DNA from: Bradyrhizobium centrolobii
GTDB taxonomy: Bacteria; Pseudomonadota; Alphaproteobacteria; Rhizobiales; Xanthobacteraceae
Length of the DNA: 64,000 nucleotides
Direction of reading: 5' to 3'
Assembly (NCBI RefSeq): GCF_001641635.1
Contig: NZ_LUUB01000079.1
Location: forward strand, 245,042 to 309,041
The position numbers and the translations under genes were made by a program. Below are positions 1 to 9,045 of the stretch, in pieces. Every line of letters starts with the position of its first letter. Position 1 is the stretch's first letter. The notes beneath the pieces are model-generated. The model saw only the letters and a list, made by a program, of their open reading frames with translations. It made no database searches and was not told where the DNA came from.

Positions 1-324
1 CGGCAGGGCATGCTGGTCTCGGTGCCGCTGCAGCTCGACACGCTGCCGGGCAAGCCTGATGGCGCGGACCTGCAGGCCGCGCTGGCAAAGCGCTACGCCG
101 GTTCAAAATACGTCTCGGTGATGCCGCTTCAGAACGAGGCGACCAAGGGCGGCCGGCTCGAGCCGGAGGCGCTGAACGAGACCAACATGCTCGAGCTCTA
201 CGTCTTCGCCAGCGACAAGTATCACCAGGCGGTGCTGGTCGCGCGGCTCGACAATCTCGGCAAGGGTGCGTCCGGCGCTGCCGTGCAGAACATGCGGCTG
301 ATGCTGGGCCTGCCGGAGGAGTAG
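1..324 (+). CDS. argC: N-acetyl-gamma-glutamyl-phosphate reductase, C-terminal part
   Basis: The reading frame is open from the first base, so the gene starts upstream of the window and only its last 107 codons are here. The C-terminal signature of ArgC is visible: R-Q-G-M near the visible start, then N-x-x-E-L-Y-V and L-D-N-L-x-K-G-A-S-G-A-A-V-Q-N shortly before the stop. ArgC reduces N-acetyl-glutamyl-phosphate to the semialdehyde, the third step of arginine synthesis, in the cytoplasm. The NADP-binding domain and catalytic cysteine lie outside the window. The next gene is convergent and resembles a later arginine-pathway enzyme family. Family assignment is confident, although only the dimerisation/C-terminal domain can be judged. 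Confidence 0.85.
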   Translation, partial: RQGMLVSVPLQLDTLPGKPDGADLQAALAKRYAGSKYVSVMPLQNEATKGGRLEPEALNETNMLELYVFASDKYHQAVLVARLDNLGKGASGAAVQNMRLMLGLPEE

Positions 325-502
325 AGCTCCTCGTGCCCCCGACGCAGCGCAGCGCTTCTTTCGGCGGTGCGCTGCAGAGCCGGAGCCCACCCCAACGGGT
401 CTCGTTGGGGCCACCGCCCGTACCGAAGCCACCGGCGGCCGCGGCGGAGCTTTTGGAGGCTTCAGGTCCCTTGAAAATCGCAGGTGCGCCAGCTCGAAGG
501 GG

Positions 503-1369
503 CTATGCGACGATCCATTCGAGCAGGGCGTTCTGGGCGTGCAGAAGATAGGCTTTTGCAGCCGGACTCTGGCAGGCCGGATGTGACATCGCGTCGGCGC
601 TGACCTCCTGGCCCCTGGTCACGGGCGGGCAGGGCAGGAAAATGACGTCGGGGCGGCATCTATCGAGCAGCGATGCCGATATCTGATATTTGAGAAGCTC
701 ATCCTCGCGCGCGCCGTCAGGCCAGCAGTCGGTGATGATCACGTCCGCATCGAACAAGGGATCCAGGCGGGACGTGGCGGTGAAGTTTGGACTCGCGATG
801 TCCTTGATATGCCAGTCTTCCGGATAGATCTGGGTCACCTGGAGCGGCAGCGCGATCGAGGCTTCAACCCATGAGCGGAGTATGTTTGCGGCGGGGGACA
901 CGCCGACGACCTTCAGGCCATCGAGCCTGGCTCTCTTGCTCCTGACATAGGCGAGATCGCCGAGCGTTTCACAGGGGTGATTTGATCGCGTTCTCGCATT
1001 CACGACCGGCGCGCCGGCGCTCGATGCAAGCTCTCGCAGCGCCGACAGCTCCCTGGTGCGCACCATCAGGACGTCGAACCAGTTGTCGAGATATTTCCCC
1101 AGATCGGCAGTTGTTTCGCGGACATTGAATCTGATCGGCGTCTGGACGCAGACGCCGCCCATTGCCTGCACGCCGAGATCGAAGGCCGTGGTATTCCTCC
1201 ATCCACCGTCGTCGACAATGAGAGCCACGCGCTTGCCGGCAAGGCTCAGCGGCATGCTACGGTCGTTCCAGGCTGCCGCCAGGACCTGCGCGCGGTCGAC
1301 GATCGACAGGACGGTGTCCGGTCGCAGATCGTGGAATTCGAGAAAGTCCCGGTTCAACTCGCGACGCAT
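503..1369 (-). CDS. Divergent ornithine/aspartate carbamoyltransferase-family protein
   Basis: A 288-residue protein with the length and block order of ornithine carbamoyltransferase. The second-domain landmarks are still readable: H-P-C-E-T-L-G-D-L (131-139, usually HPxQxLAD), T-D-C-W-P-D-G (213-219, usually TDVWxSMG), P-C-P-P-x-x-R-G-Q-E-V (246-256, usually HCLPxxRGxEV) and a C-terminal LHAQ-A-L helix. The carbamoyl-phosphate loop, normally S-T-R-T-R, reads G-W-R-N-T (55-59). Several catalytic positions are therefore changed, and it is unlikely to be a normal ArgF. It may use another amino substrate or have lost catalysis. It is convergent with argC and alone in its transcription unit. The fold is confident; the function is not. 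Confidence 0.7.
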   Translation of the reverse strand: MRRELNRDFLEFHDLRPDTVLSIVDRAQVLAAAWNDRSMPLSLAGKRVALIVDDGGWRNTTAFDLGVQAMGGVCVQTPIRFNVRETTADLGKYLDNWFDVLMVRTRELSALRELASSAGAPVVNARTRSNHPCETLGDLAYVRSKRARLDGLKVVGVSPAANILRSWVEASIALPLQVTQIYPEDWHIKDIASPNFTATSRLDPLFDADVIITDCWPDGAREDELLKYQISASLLDRCRPDVIFLPCPPVTRGQEVSADAMSHPACQSPAAKAYLLHAQNALLEWIVA

Positions 1370-1426
1370 CCAGGTCTCGGTGCTCGACAGGCCGGGGCCC
1401 GGACGCAGCGCGTCCGGGACGCGAGA

Positions 1427-1825
1427 TCAGAATACCTTGAAGATCGCCAGCGCCAGCACGGCCTGCGCGAGGAAGCCGACGGTGAAGGCCAGCGTGCGGA
1501 ACACCGGCAGGCCGAGCGTATAGACGATCAGATGCGCAACGCGGGCCCAGAAATAGACGGCGCAGGCGAACACGGTCCATTTCGTGGAATAGTCGATCGC
1601 GTTCAGGATCAGCACCAGCGGCGCGAAGATCACGAGGTTCTCGACCGCGTTGTCATGCGCGAACATCAGCCGGTTGGCCCATTCGGCATGCGGCTTGTCA
1701 CCGCGCGAGGGATTGGCCATCGCGCCGGAGAGGCCGCGAACCTGGCAGCGGTTGATGATGTAGGGGATCCAGAGAATACCGGTCAGGATCACCGTCAGTG
1801 TCAGCCAGAACAATTCGCGCGTCAT
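1427..1825 (-). CDS. MAPEG-family membrane protein
   Basis: A 132-residue integral membrane protein with about four hydrophobic helices (roughly residues 5-22, 62-78, 82-100 and 112-130). The family marker is A-x-N-x-x-E-N-L-x-I-F-A (about 57-69, here with D-N-A-V-E-N). MAPEG proteins include microsomal glutathione transferases and eicosanoid enzymes; the bacterial members of this length are mostly uncharacterised. It lies between the carbamoyltransferase-like gene and phaC on the same strand, with no sign of translational coupling. Glutathione-dependent activity is plausible but is not shown by the sequence. Confidence 0.8.
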   Translation of the reverse strand: MTRELFWLTLTVILTGILWIPYIINRCQVRGLSGAMANPSRGDKPHAEWANRLMFAHDNAVENLVIFAPLVLILNAIDYSTKWTVFACAVYFWARVAHLIVYTLGLPVFRTLAFTVGFLAQAVLALAIFKVF

Positions 1826-1888
1826 AACCCGGTCCCCTCTGGTCGCTGTGCCGAGAAGAAAGCTTATACAAAAACGCGAGAGATTCCG

Positions 1889-3697
1889 CTATGCGCGAAC
1901 GCGGACATAGCTGCCGGGCGCGTCCTCGATCGGGGGCAGGGCGTCGCTGCCGACCGCGCGGGCCGGGACCTCCTCCGGATCGAGCTCACCCAGCCATTGG
2001 CGCCAGTCCGGCCACCACGAGCCCTTGTGCTCAACCGCGCCCTTCATCCACTGGGCGACGTTGGCGTCCTTGATGTTGTCGTTGGTCCAGTACTGGTACT
2101 TGTTCGAGGCGGGCGGGTTGACCACGCCGGCGATGTGTCCGGAGCCGGACAGGACGTATTTCACCGGGCCGCCGAAGAACTGCGAGCCATAGAGCACCGA
2201 CTCGGCCGGGGCGATGTGGTCCTCGCGGGTGGCGAGATTGTAGACGGGCACCTTGACCTTGGAGAGGTCGAGCAGGGTGTTGTCGAGCACCATCGTGCCG
2301 GCCGACAGCCGGTTCTCGAGATAGCAGTTGCGCAAGTAATAGGAATGGTTCGCCGAGGTCATACGCGTGGCGTCGGAATTCCAGTGCAGCAGGTCGAACG
2401 CGCTCGGCTGCTGGCCCTTCAGATAGTTGCTGACGACGTAGGACCAGATCAGGTCGTTGGAGCGCAGCATGTTGAAGGCCATCGCCATCTTCGAGCCTTC
2501 GAGCACGCCGGCGGCCTTCATGTCGTGCTCGAGCGCGGCGATCTGCTCCTCGTCGACGAAAACGAGGAGGTCGCCGGCATGGGTGAAGTCGACCTGTGCG
2601 GCGAAGAACGTCGCCGAGGTCACGCGCTGGCGGCGCTTCTCGGCGAGCCAGGCCAACGTGGTCGCAAGCATCGTGCCGCCGACGCAATAGCCCGCCGTGT
2701 GCACCTTCATTTCGCCGGTGGCCTTCTCGATCACGTCCATCGCCGTGAGCGGGCCTTCCTTCATGTAGTCTTCCCAGCTCTTGTTGCCGAGCCGCTTGTC
2801 GGGGTTGACCCAGGAGATCACGAACACGGTGATGCCCTGGTCGACGCACCACTTGATGTAGGATTTTTCCGGCTTGAGATCGAGAATGTAGAACTTGTTG
2901 ATCCAGGGCGGCACGATCAGGAGCGGGGTGCGCAGCACCTTCTCGGTCGTCGGCTCATACTGGATGAGCTGCATCATCTCGTTCTGGTAGATCACCTTGC
3001 CCGGCGTCGTCGCCATGTTGACGCCGACGACGAGGTTGTCAGGATTGGACTGGCGGATCTTCAGCATGCCCTTGCCGGCCGCGATGTCCTCGGCCAGCAT
3101 CTTCAGGCCGCGCGCGAGATTTTCGCCGTTGCTTGCGACCGTCTCGCGCAGCACCTCCGGATTGGTCAGCACGAAGTTCGACGGCGACAGCGCGTTGGTG
3201 ACCTGCTGGACGTAGAACTCGGCCTTGCGGCGGGTGTGCGGATCGAGCCCTTCGGCGTCGTGCACCAGCTCCTGCGCCCATTTGGTCGTGAGCAGATAGA
3301 GCTGCATCACGAAATCGAAGAACTGGTTCGACTTCCATTCCGGATCGGCAAAGCGCTTATCGCGCGGCGAGGGCACGATCGCGGGCGCCACGTCTTGGCC
3401 GGCCATGCGCCGCGCCGCCGCGCCCCAGAGGTCGAGATAATCCTTGGCGAGCTTGGTCTGCAGATCGGAGGAGCGCGAGCTGTCCGACAGCCAGTATTCC
3501 GCGACCGACGTGAAAGTCTTGACGACTTCGGTGAGTTCGGTCGGCGGTCGATCCTGCACCTCGCCGCTCTCGCGCGGCTTGATGTAAGCGGCGAGCGCCT
3601 TGCCGCTGCTCTCCAGCGCCCGCGCGACATTCATCGCGAAGGCTTCCGCATCGAACTTCTTTTCAGACGTGGGCGTGTCGGGCGTAACGGTAGTCAT
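1889..3697 (-). CDS. phaC: Class I poly(3-hydroxyalkanoate) synthase
   Basis: A 602-residue cytoplasmic enzyme that polymerises 3-hydroxyacyl-CoA into PHA storage granules. The N-terminal PhaC_N domain is followed by an alpha/beta-hydrolase domain with the lipase-like box G-Y-C-V-G-G; the nucleophile is Cys338. The catalytic Asp (R-E-D-H-I-A-P, about 490) and His (G-S-G-H-I-A-G, about 520) are present. Length and the S-W-V-N-P-D motif fit class I. I chose the ATG at 3697; a TTG two codons upstream is also in frame. phaA and phaB are not nearby, as is common in rhizobia. The long open frame on the opposite strand is a shadow. Confidence 0.96.
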   Translation of the reverse strand: MTTVTPDTPTSEKKFDAEAFAMNVARALESSGKALAAYIKPRESGEVQDRPPTELTEVVKTFTSVAEYWLSDSSRSSDLQTKLAKDYLDLWGAAARRMAGQDVAPAIVPSPRDKRFADPEWKSNQFFDFVMQLYLLTTKWAQELVHDAEGLDPHTRRKAEFYVQQVTNALSPSNFVLTNPEVLRETVASNGENLARGLKMLAEDIAAGKGMLKIRQSNPDNLVVGVNMATTPGKVIYQNEMMQLIQYEPTTEKVLRTPLLIVPPWINKFYILDLKPEKSYIKWCVDQGITVFVISWVNPDKRLGNKSWEDYMKEGPLTAMDVIEKATGEMKVHTAGYCVGGTMLATTLAWLAEKRRQRVTSATFFAAQVDFTHAGDLLVFVDEEQIAALEHDMKAAGVLEGSKMAMAFNMLRSNDLIWSYVVSNYLKGQQPSAFDLLHWNSDATRMTSANHSYYLRNCYLENRLSAGTMVLDNTLLDLSKVKVPVYNLATREDHIAPAESVLYGSQFFGGPVKYVLSGSGHIAGVVNPPASNKYQYWTNDNIKDANVAQWMKGAVEHKGSWWPDWRQWLGELDPEEVPARAVGSDALPPIEDAPGSYVRVRA

Positions 3698-3950
3698 GAC
3701 CAAGACAGTAACGATTCATTCCGTATTCGTCACCGCGAAGCTCGCACGTTTGGCGTTAAACACTCGCGAAGATGTGTTGCACTGCGACAAAGTTTCTTGG
3801 TTCCGTCACAATCAAGCCGCACCTAGCGGGTTGGTGGCTCTTGGATGTTTTCTCGCTCGCACCATTTAGGGCAGCAATGGTTTGAGCTTGGGCAGGTTGT
3901 CGGGTTAGGCTCCGACAGCCTGGCGTTGGGACGAGTAGGGGATTTCCCAA

Positions 3951-4226
3951 GTGTTGGCGTTGAGGGACCTGCAAAAGACGCGGCTTGTCTGCGGCGCGCT
4001 GCTGATCGTGGCGCTCGGGCTTGCCGGCTGTACCAGCCAGATCGCGGATCTGACGCCCGCCGACACCCAGGCGCATCCAAAGGATCCCAGCACCTATCTG
4101 CCGGTTCATGATCTGCCGCCGGCCCGTGACGAGGCGGTGATCCCGCCGGATAAGCGCGCAAAGATCGAGGCGGAGTTGGCCGCCGCGCGCGACCGCCAGG
4201 CCGTCGCCGCCAAGGATGCCAAGTAA
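3951..4226 (+). CDS. Small lipoprotein
   Basis: A 91-residue protein with a GTG start, a basic N-terminus, a hydrophobic stretch and a clear lipobox L-A-G-C, so lipidation would be at Cys27. The mature part is hydrophilic and rich in proline, alanine and charged residues, with a helical charged tail after residue 65 and no recognised domain. It precedes the aminotransferase and homoserine dehydrogenase genes on the same strand, 230 bp upstream. Membrane anchoring is well supported by the lipobox; function is unknown. A TTG one codon downstream is an alternative start. Confidence 0.7.
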   Translation: MLALRDLQKTRLVCGALLIVALGLAGCTSQIADLTPADTQAHPKDPSTYLPVHDLPPARDEAVIPPDKRAKIEAELAAARDRQAVAAKDAK

Positions 4227-4456
4227 CGATGCCAAGCTGGGGCGGTGCAAGGTAATCGCTGGCGCGCCCGTCGGTCCGTGCTAAAAGACATCAATTCAAC
4301 CGAAAGTCAGGGTGAAGGAGTTCAGCCCTTGTCGTCGGAATTTGCTCTAAGTGTTTGATTTGGAGTGATTTTCGCGCAAGGCTTGGATCCCTTTTCGATG
4401 GTCCGTGGAAGGCCGTTCGATTCTGTCCTGACCGGTTGCCCGGAGCCCAGAGAGCC

Positions 4457-5677
4457 ATGGAAGATTTTTACCGCATCCGCCGCCTGCCGCCTTACGTGTT
4501 CGAACAGGTCAACCGTGCCAAGGCGGCCGCGCGGAACGCCGGCGCCGACATCATCGACCTCGGCATGGGCAATCCGGATCTGCCGGCGCCGCCGCATGTG
4601 CTGGAGAAGCTCAAGGAGACGCTCGGCAAACCGCGGACCGACCGTTACTCCGCCTCGCGCGGCATCCCCGGGCTGCGCAAGGCCCAGGCCGCCTATTATG
4701 CCCGTCGCTTCGGCGTGAAGCTCAATCCTGACACCCAGGTGGTGGCAACGCTCGGCTCGAAGGAGGGCTTTGCCAACGTGGCCCAGGCGATCACCGCGCC
4801 CGGCGACGTCATCCTCTGTCCCAACCCGAGCTATCCGATTCACGCCTTCGGCTTTTTGATGGCGGGCGGCGTGATCCGTTCGGTGCCGTCGGAGCCGACG
4901 CCGCAGTTCTTCGAAGCGGTGGAGCGGGCGATCGTTCATTCGATCCCGAAGCCGCTCGCGCTCGTCGTCTGCTATCCCTCGAACCCGACCGCCTATGTCG
5001 CGAGCCTCGACTTCTACAAGGACCTCGTGGCGTTCGCGAAGAAGCACGAGATCCTGATTCTCTCCGACCTCGCCTATGCCGAGGTCTATTTCGACGAGAA
5101 GAACCCGCCGCCCTCGGTGCTCCAGGTGCCGGGCGCGATGGACGTGACCGTCGAGTTCACCTCGATGTCGAAGACCTATTCGATGGCCGGCTGGCGCATG
5201 GGCTTTGCCGTCGGCAATGAGCGCGTGATCGCAGCGCTCGCGCGCGTCAAATCCTATCTCGACTACGGCGCCTTCACGCCGGTCCAGGTCGCCGCGACGG
5301 CCGCGCTGAACGGCCCCGACGATTGCATCAAGGAGATGCGCGACACCTACCGCAAGCGCCGCGATGCGCTGGTCGAGTCGTTCGGCCGCGCCGGCTGGGA
5401 CATTCCGCCGCCGGATGCCTCGATGTTCGCATGGGTCCCGCTGCCGGAGGCCTTCCGCAGCATTGGCAGCATGGAGTTCGCGACGCTGATGGTGGAGAAA
5501 TCCGGGGTCGCGGTGTCGCCCGGCGTCGGATTCGGCGAGCATGGCGAAGGATATGTCCGCATCGCCATGGTGGAAAACGAGCAACGGATCAGGCAGGCCG
5601 CGCGCGGCGTGCGCCGCTTCCTTGAAAGCGGCATCGAAACGTTGCACAACGTCGTTCCGCTCGCCAATCGGCGTTAA
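4457..5677 (+). CDS. Class I/II PLP aminotransferase (AlaC / LL-diaminopimelate aminotransferase type)
   Basis: A 406-residue fold-type I aminotransferase. The PLP lysine is Lys239 in S-M-S-K-T-Y-S-M-A-G-W-R; the cofactor-binding Y-P-S-N-P-T (173-178) and S-D-L-A-Y (203-207) segments precede it, and a substrate-carboxylate Arg lies near the C-terminus (G-Y-V-R-I-A). The start G-x-x-D-F-Y-R-I-x-R-L-P-P-Y-V-F and the D-L-G-M-G-N-P-D motif are typical of the AlaC / LL-DAP aminotransferase branch common in alphaproteobacteria. The ATG at 4457 fits the family N-terminus; the frame is open upstream. The homoserine dehydrogenase gene begins 26 bp downstream, so an amino-acid-biosynthetic operon is likely. 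The exact substrate (alanine, DAP or both) cannot be read from sequence. Confidence 0.88.
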   Translation: MEDFYRIRRLPPYVFEQVNRAKAAARNAGADIIDLGMGNPDLPAPPHVLEKLKETLGKPRTDRYSASRGIPGLRKAQAAYYARRFGVKLNPDTQVVATLGSKEGFANVAQAITAPGDVILCPNPSYPIHAFGFLMAGGVIRSVPSEPTPQFFEAVERAIVHSIPKPLALVVCYPSNPTAYVASLDFYKDLVAFAKKHEILILSDLAYAEVYFDEKNPPPSVLQVPGAMDVTVEFTSMSKTYSMAGWRMGFAVGNERVIAALARVKSYLDYGAFTPVQVAATAALNGPDDCIKEMRDTYRKRRDALVESFGRAGWDIPPPDASMFAWVPLPEAFRSIGSMEFATLMVEKSGVAVSPGVGFGEHGEGYVRIAMVENEQRIRQAARGVRRFLESGIETLHNVVPLANRR

Positions 5678-5703
5678 GTCCCTCCGGCAGGTTTTTTCGC
5701 GTT

Positions 5704-7023
5704 ATGGTCGCACCCCTGAAAGTGGGTATTGCGGGCCTCGGCACCGTGGGCGCCGAAGTTGTCCGCTTGATTGAAACCCAGGCTCGCGTGCTCGCGGGCC
5801 GCAGCGGCCGGGGCATTCGCGTCGTCGCCGTCACCGCGCGTTCGAAGGCGAAGAAGCGCTCCATCGACCTGCGCGGCGTCGATTGGGCGAAGGACCCGAT
5901 CGCGCTGGCCACCCATCCCGAGGTCGACTGTTTCGTCGAGCTGATGGGCGGGGCCGGCGATCCCGCGCTCTCCGCGGTCGAGGCAGCGCTGAACGCCGGC
6001 AAGTCCGTCGTCACCGCCAACAAGGCACTGCTCGCCAAGCACGGCATCAAGCTCGCCAAATCAGCCGAAAAGCACGGCGGCGCGCTGAATTTCGAGGCAG
6101 CGGTCGGTGCCGCGATTCCCGTCATCAAGACGTTACGCGAAGGTCTCGCCGCAACCGGCATCAGCCGCGTCTACGGCATCCTCAACGGCACCTGCAATTA
6201 CATCCTGACGCGGATGGAGCAGGAAGGCCTGTCCTTCGCCGAATGCCTCAAGGATGCGCAGCGGCTCGGCTATGCCGAGGCTGATCCGTCCTTCGACGTC
6301 GATGGCCATGACACCGCGCAGAAGCTCGCGATCCTCGCGAGCCTCGCTTTCGGCACAAAAGTTGCTCAAAGTGCGGTGTATGTCGAAGGTATCTCGTCCA
6401 TCGCGCCGGAAGATTTGCGCGCGGCTGCCGATCTTGGTTACCGCGTCAAGCTGCTCGGCGTTGCGGTTCGCACCGCCAAGGGCATCGAGCAGCGCGTGCA
6501 TCCGACCATGGTTCCGAAATCGTCCTCGATCGCGCAGGTGATGGGCGTCACCAATGCAGTCACAATCGACGGCGAGGGGATTCCGCCGATCACGCTGGTT
6601 GGCCCCGGTGCCGGGGGAGCTGCGACCGCATCCGCCGTCGTCGCCGACATCGCCGATGTTGCGCGCGGCATCCGCGCCAATCCGTTCGGCCGCCCCGTCG
6701 CGCACCTGCGCGACACCACGAAGGCGCCGATGGAGCGGCATGAAGGCGGCTACTACATTCGCCTCCTGGCGCGCGATCTCCCGGGCACTGCGGCTGCGAT
6801 AGCGACCCGGCTCGCCGAGCAAAAGATTTCGATCGAATCCATCGTGCAGCGCCATCCCAATGGTGGAGCTGTCCCGGCGAATCCAGGCAAGGCTGCGCCC
6901 GTGCCCGTCATCCTGATCACCTATGCGACCCACGAGGACGCCGTGCGCCGTGCGCTTGCCGCCGTACAGCACGACAAGGTGATCAGCGGACGGCCGCAGG
7001 TCATCCGGATCGAGAAGAACTAG
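5704..7023 (+). CDS. hom: Homoserine dehydrogenase
   Basis: A 439-residue enzyme that reduces aspartate semialdehyde to homoserine, the branch point to threonine and methionine. It has an N-terminal Rossmann fold with G-I-A-G-L-G-T-V-G, the catalytic-domain motifs T-A-N-K-A-L-L-A-K-H-G and G-I-L-N-G-T-C-N-Y-I-L-T, the Y-A-E-A-D-P-x-x-D-V-D-G-x-D-T block, and a C-terminal ACT domain (from about residue 350, Y-Y-I-R-L-L-A-R-D-L-P-G), which usually mediates feedback inhibition by threonine. It follows the aminotransferase closely and is probably co-transcribed. The last base of its stop codon is the first base of a dispersed palindromic repeat. Confidence 0.97.
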   Translation: MVAPLKVGIAGLGTVGAEVVRLIETQARVLAGRSGRGIRVVAVTARSKAKKRSIDLRGVDWAKDPIALATHPEVDCFVELMGGAGDPALSAVEAALNAGKSVVTANKALLAKHGIKLAKSAEKHGGALNFEAAVGAAIPVIKTLREGLAATGISRVYGILNGTCNYILTRMEQEGLSFAECLKDAQRLGYAEADPSFDVDGHDTAQKLAILASLAFGTKVAQSAVYVEGISSIAPEDLRAAADLGYRVKLLGVAVRTAKGIEQRVHPTMVPKSSSIAQVMGVTNAVTIDGEGIPPITLVGPGAGGAATASAVVADIADVARGIRANPFGRPVAHLRDTTKAPMERHEGGYYIRLLARDLPGTAAAIATRLAEQKISIESIVQRHPNGGAVPANPGKAAPVPVILITYATHEDAVRRALAAVQHDKVISGRPQVIRIEKN

Positions 7024-7092
7024 AGCATGATCCGGATTCGAAGGACCGCGCTAGCGCAAAGTGTGAAGCGGTTTTCCGGAGAGATCATGCTC
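7023..7092. repeat. Rhizobial dispersed palindromic element
   Basis: The ends are exact 10-bp inverted repeats, GAGCATGATC and GATCATGCTC. Inside lie CCGGA and CGGTTTTCCGG half-sites, so the transcript can fold into one long hairpin. It begins on the last base of the hom stop codon and fills most of the gap before glpX. This sequence family is, from memory, very common between genes in Bradyrhizobium and relatives. It may act as a transcript-end structure here. Confidence 0.8.
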
Positions 7093-7183
7093 AAACAATG
7101 AGGGCGGTTCGAACGAACCGTGGGCGTTGCGAGTTGATGCGGACAGAGACTTCTGTCCCGAACTGTTTCGAAGGAGTGAGCCG

Positions 7184-8185
7184 ATGTCGACCCATATTTC
7201 AGTCCCGCCGCACGCGTTGCTCGAGCGCATTCTCACGCTGGAGATCGTGCGCGTGACGGAGCGGGCGGCGGTGTCGGCCGCGCGGCTGCGCGGCCACGGG
7301 CAGGAGAAGGCGGCCGACCAGGCCGCCGTCGACGCGATGCGGCGCGAGCTCAACAAGCTGCCGATCGAGGGCACCATCGTGATCGGCGAGGGCGAGCGCG
7401 ACGAGGCGCCGATGCTCTTCATCGGCGAGCAGGTCGGCATCAAGGCCGGTCCCCAGGTCGATATCGCCGTCGACCCGCTCGAAGGCACCACGCTGTGCGC
7501 CAAGAACATGCCGGGCGCGATCGCGACCATGGCAATGGCCGATGGCGGCACGCTGCTGCACGCGCCCGACGTTTACATGCAGAAGCTCGCGATTGGTCCG
7601 GGCTACGACAAGGGCGTTGTCGATCTCGATGCCACGCCGGCCGACAACGTCCGCCGCCTCGCCAAGGCCAAGGGTGTCAACCCGGAGGCGATCACGGTTC
7701 TCGTGCTCGACCGTCCGCGCCATGCCGACATCATCGCGAGCGTGCGCTCGACGGGCGCAGCGGTGCGCCTCATCACCGACGGCGATGTCGCCGGCGTCAT
7801 CCACTGCGCCGACCCCGACAACACCGGCGTCGACATGTATCTGGGCACCGGCGGCGCGCCGGAGGGTGTGCTCGCGGCCGTGGCGCTGCGCTGCATCGGC
7901 GGCCAGATGCAGTGCCGCCTGATCCTCGATTCCGACGAGAAGCGCGAGCGTGCCGCCAAGATGGGCGTCAACGATCCCAAGCTGATCTACGGCATCGAGG
8001 ACTTGGCCAAGGGCGACTGCCTGTTCGCCGCCACCGGCGTCACTACGGGCTCGCTGCTCTCGGGCGTCAAATTCCGCAAGGACGGCGTGATCGAGACCGA
8101 GACGGTGGTGATGCGCTCGGTGACAGGCACCGTGCGCTACATCAAGGCCGAGCACCGGGAGCTGGCGAAGTTTCACCTGGATTAA
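7184..8185 (+). CDS. glpX: Class II fructose-1,6-bisphosphatase
   Basis: A 333-residue lithium-sensitive-phosphatase-fold enzyme that converts fructose-1,6-bisphosphate to fructose-6-phosphate in gluconeogenesis. Motifs seen are G-E-G-E-R-D-E-A-P-M (metal site), D-P-L-E-G-T-T (metal/phosphate site) and L-G-T-G-G-A-P-E-G, all typical of GlpX. The ATG at 7184 has an AAGGAG ribosome site 7 bp upstream. It follows hom after a palindromic element. The window carries a second, unrelated FBP phosphatase of the archaeal bifunctional type near 53 kb. Confidence 0.95.
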   Translation: MSTHISVPPHALLERILTLEIVRVTERAAVSAARLRGHGQEKAADQAAVDAMRRELNKLPIEGTIVIGEGERDEAPMLFIGEQVGIKAGPQVDIAVDPLEGTTLCAKNMPGAIATMAMADGGTLLHAPDVYMQKLAIGPGYDKGVVDLDATPADNVRRLAKAKGVNPEAITVLVLDRPRHADIIASVRSTGAAVRLITDGDVAGVIHCADPDNTGVDMYLGTGGAPEGVLAAVALRCIGGQMQCRLILDSDEKRERAAKMGVNDPKLIYGIEDLAKGDCLFAATGVTTGSLLSGVKFRKDGVIETETVVMRSVTGTVRYIKAEHRELAKFHLD

Positions 8186-8194
8186 TCCTCTGAC

Positions 8195-8285
8195 GTCATT
8201 CCGGGGCGCGCGCAGCGCGAACCCGGAATCCAGGGGATGTGGCGCGAGTTTCCGGGGTCGCGACTTCGTCGCGCCCCGGAATGAC
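8195..8285. repeat. Dispersed palindromic repeat, copy 1
   Basis: The ends are perfect 16-bp inverted repeats: GTCATTCCGGGGCGCG and its complement CGCGCCCCGGAATGAC. The interior contains GAACCCGGAATCC. A related element lies at 33720-33825. It sits between glpX and the dehalogenase gene and could form a stable hairpin at the end of the glpX transcript. Confidence 0.85.
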
Positions 8286-8308
8286 AACAAATAACAGGGG
8301 AAGCGCAC

Positions 8309-9028
8309 ATGTCCGATCTGTCCACCGTCAAAGCCCTCGTGTTCGACGTGTTCGGCACGGTCGTCGACTGGCGCACCAGCCTGATCACCGACTTCATGTG
8401 GTGGGGGAAGCAACGCGGCATCGCCGCCGACTGGACCGCGCTGGTCGACGGTTGGCGCGGCGTGTACGTCGCCTCCATGGACGATGTGCGCAAGCATCCT
8501 GAGCGCGGCTATGTCATGCTCGATGACCTGCACCGCCGCTCGCTGGAAAAGCTGGTCGAGAAGTTCGCGATCAAGGGGCTGACCGATGCCGATCTCGATT
8601 ACCTCACCAAGGGCTGGCATCGCCTGCATCCGTGGCCGGACAGCGTCGCGGGCCTGACGCGGCTGAAATCAAAATTCGTGATCTCGCCGCTGTCGAACGG
8701 CAACGTCGCGCTGCTGACCAACATGGCGAAGTTCGCAGGTCTTCCGTGGGACCTCGTGATGTCGGCGGAGCTGTTTGAGCACTACAAGCCCGATCCCGAG
8801 ACCTATCTCGGCGCCGCGCGCCTGCTCGGCCTCAAGCCCGGCGAGGTGATGATGGTCGCCGCCCACAACGGCGACCTCCTGGCCGCGCAAAAGAACGGCC
8901 TCAAGACCGCCTTCGTCGCACGACCGACCGAATACGGTCCGCTGCAAAAGGTGGATTTTGATGCCACCGGCAAGTGGGACATTGTCGCGAAAGATTTTGG
9001 CGGCATCGCCGACAAGTTGGGGTGCTGA
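8309..9028 (+). CDS. Haloacid dehalogenase type II family hydrolase
   Basis: A 239-residue HAD-superfamily protein. The nucleophile motif F-D-V-F-G-T-V-V-D-W lies at about 12-21, motif II is S-N-G near 120, motif III lysine is in Y-K-P-D-P, and motif IV is A-A-H-N-G-D-L. V-F-G-T-V-V-D-W and the K-P-D-P spacing match (S)-2-haloacid dehalogenases, which hydrolyse 2-haloalkanoates, although many relatives act on phosphorylated or unknown substrates. The start codon is 8 bp after an AGGGGAAG ribosome site. It is flanked by a palindromic repeat and a convergent GST gene, with no operon partners. Confidence 0.85.
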   Translation: MSDLSTVKALVFDVFGTVVDWRTSLITDFMWWGKQRGIAADWTALVDGWRGVYVASMDDVRKHPERGYVMLDDLHRRSLEKLVEKFAIKGLTDADLDYLTKGWHRLHPWPDSVAGLTRLKSKFVISPLSNGNVALLTNMAKFAGLPWDLVMSAELFEHYKPDPETYLGAARLLGLKPGEVMMVAAHNGDLLAAQKNGLKTAFVARPTEYGPLQKVDFDATGKWDIVAKDFGGIADKLGC

Positions 9029-9045
9029 GGCGCGTACTCATAGGA

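Noticed and set aside
1331..3826. 831-codon open frame on the plus strand opposite phaC and MAPEG
   Set aside because: It is antisense to well-supported genes, His/Arg-rich and without motifs; a GC-bias shadow.
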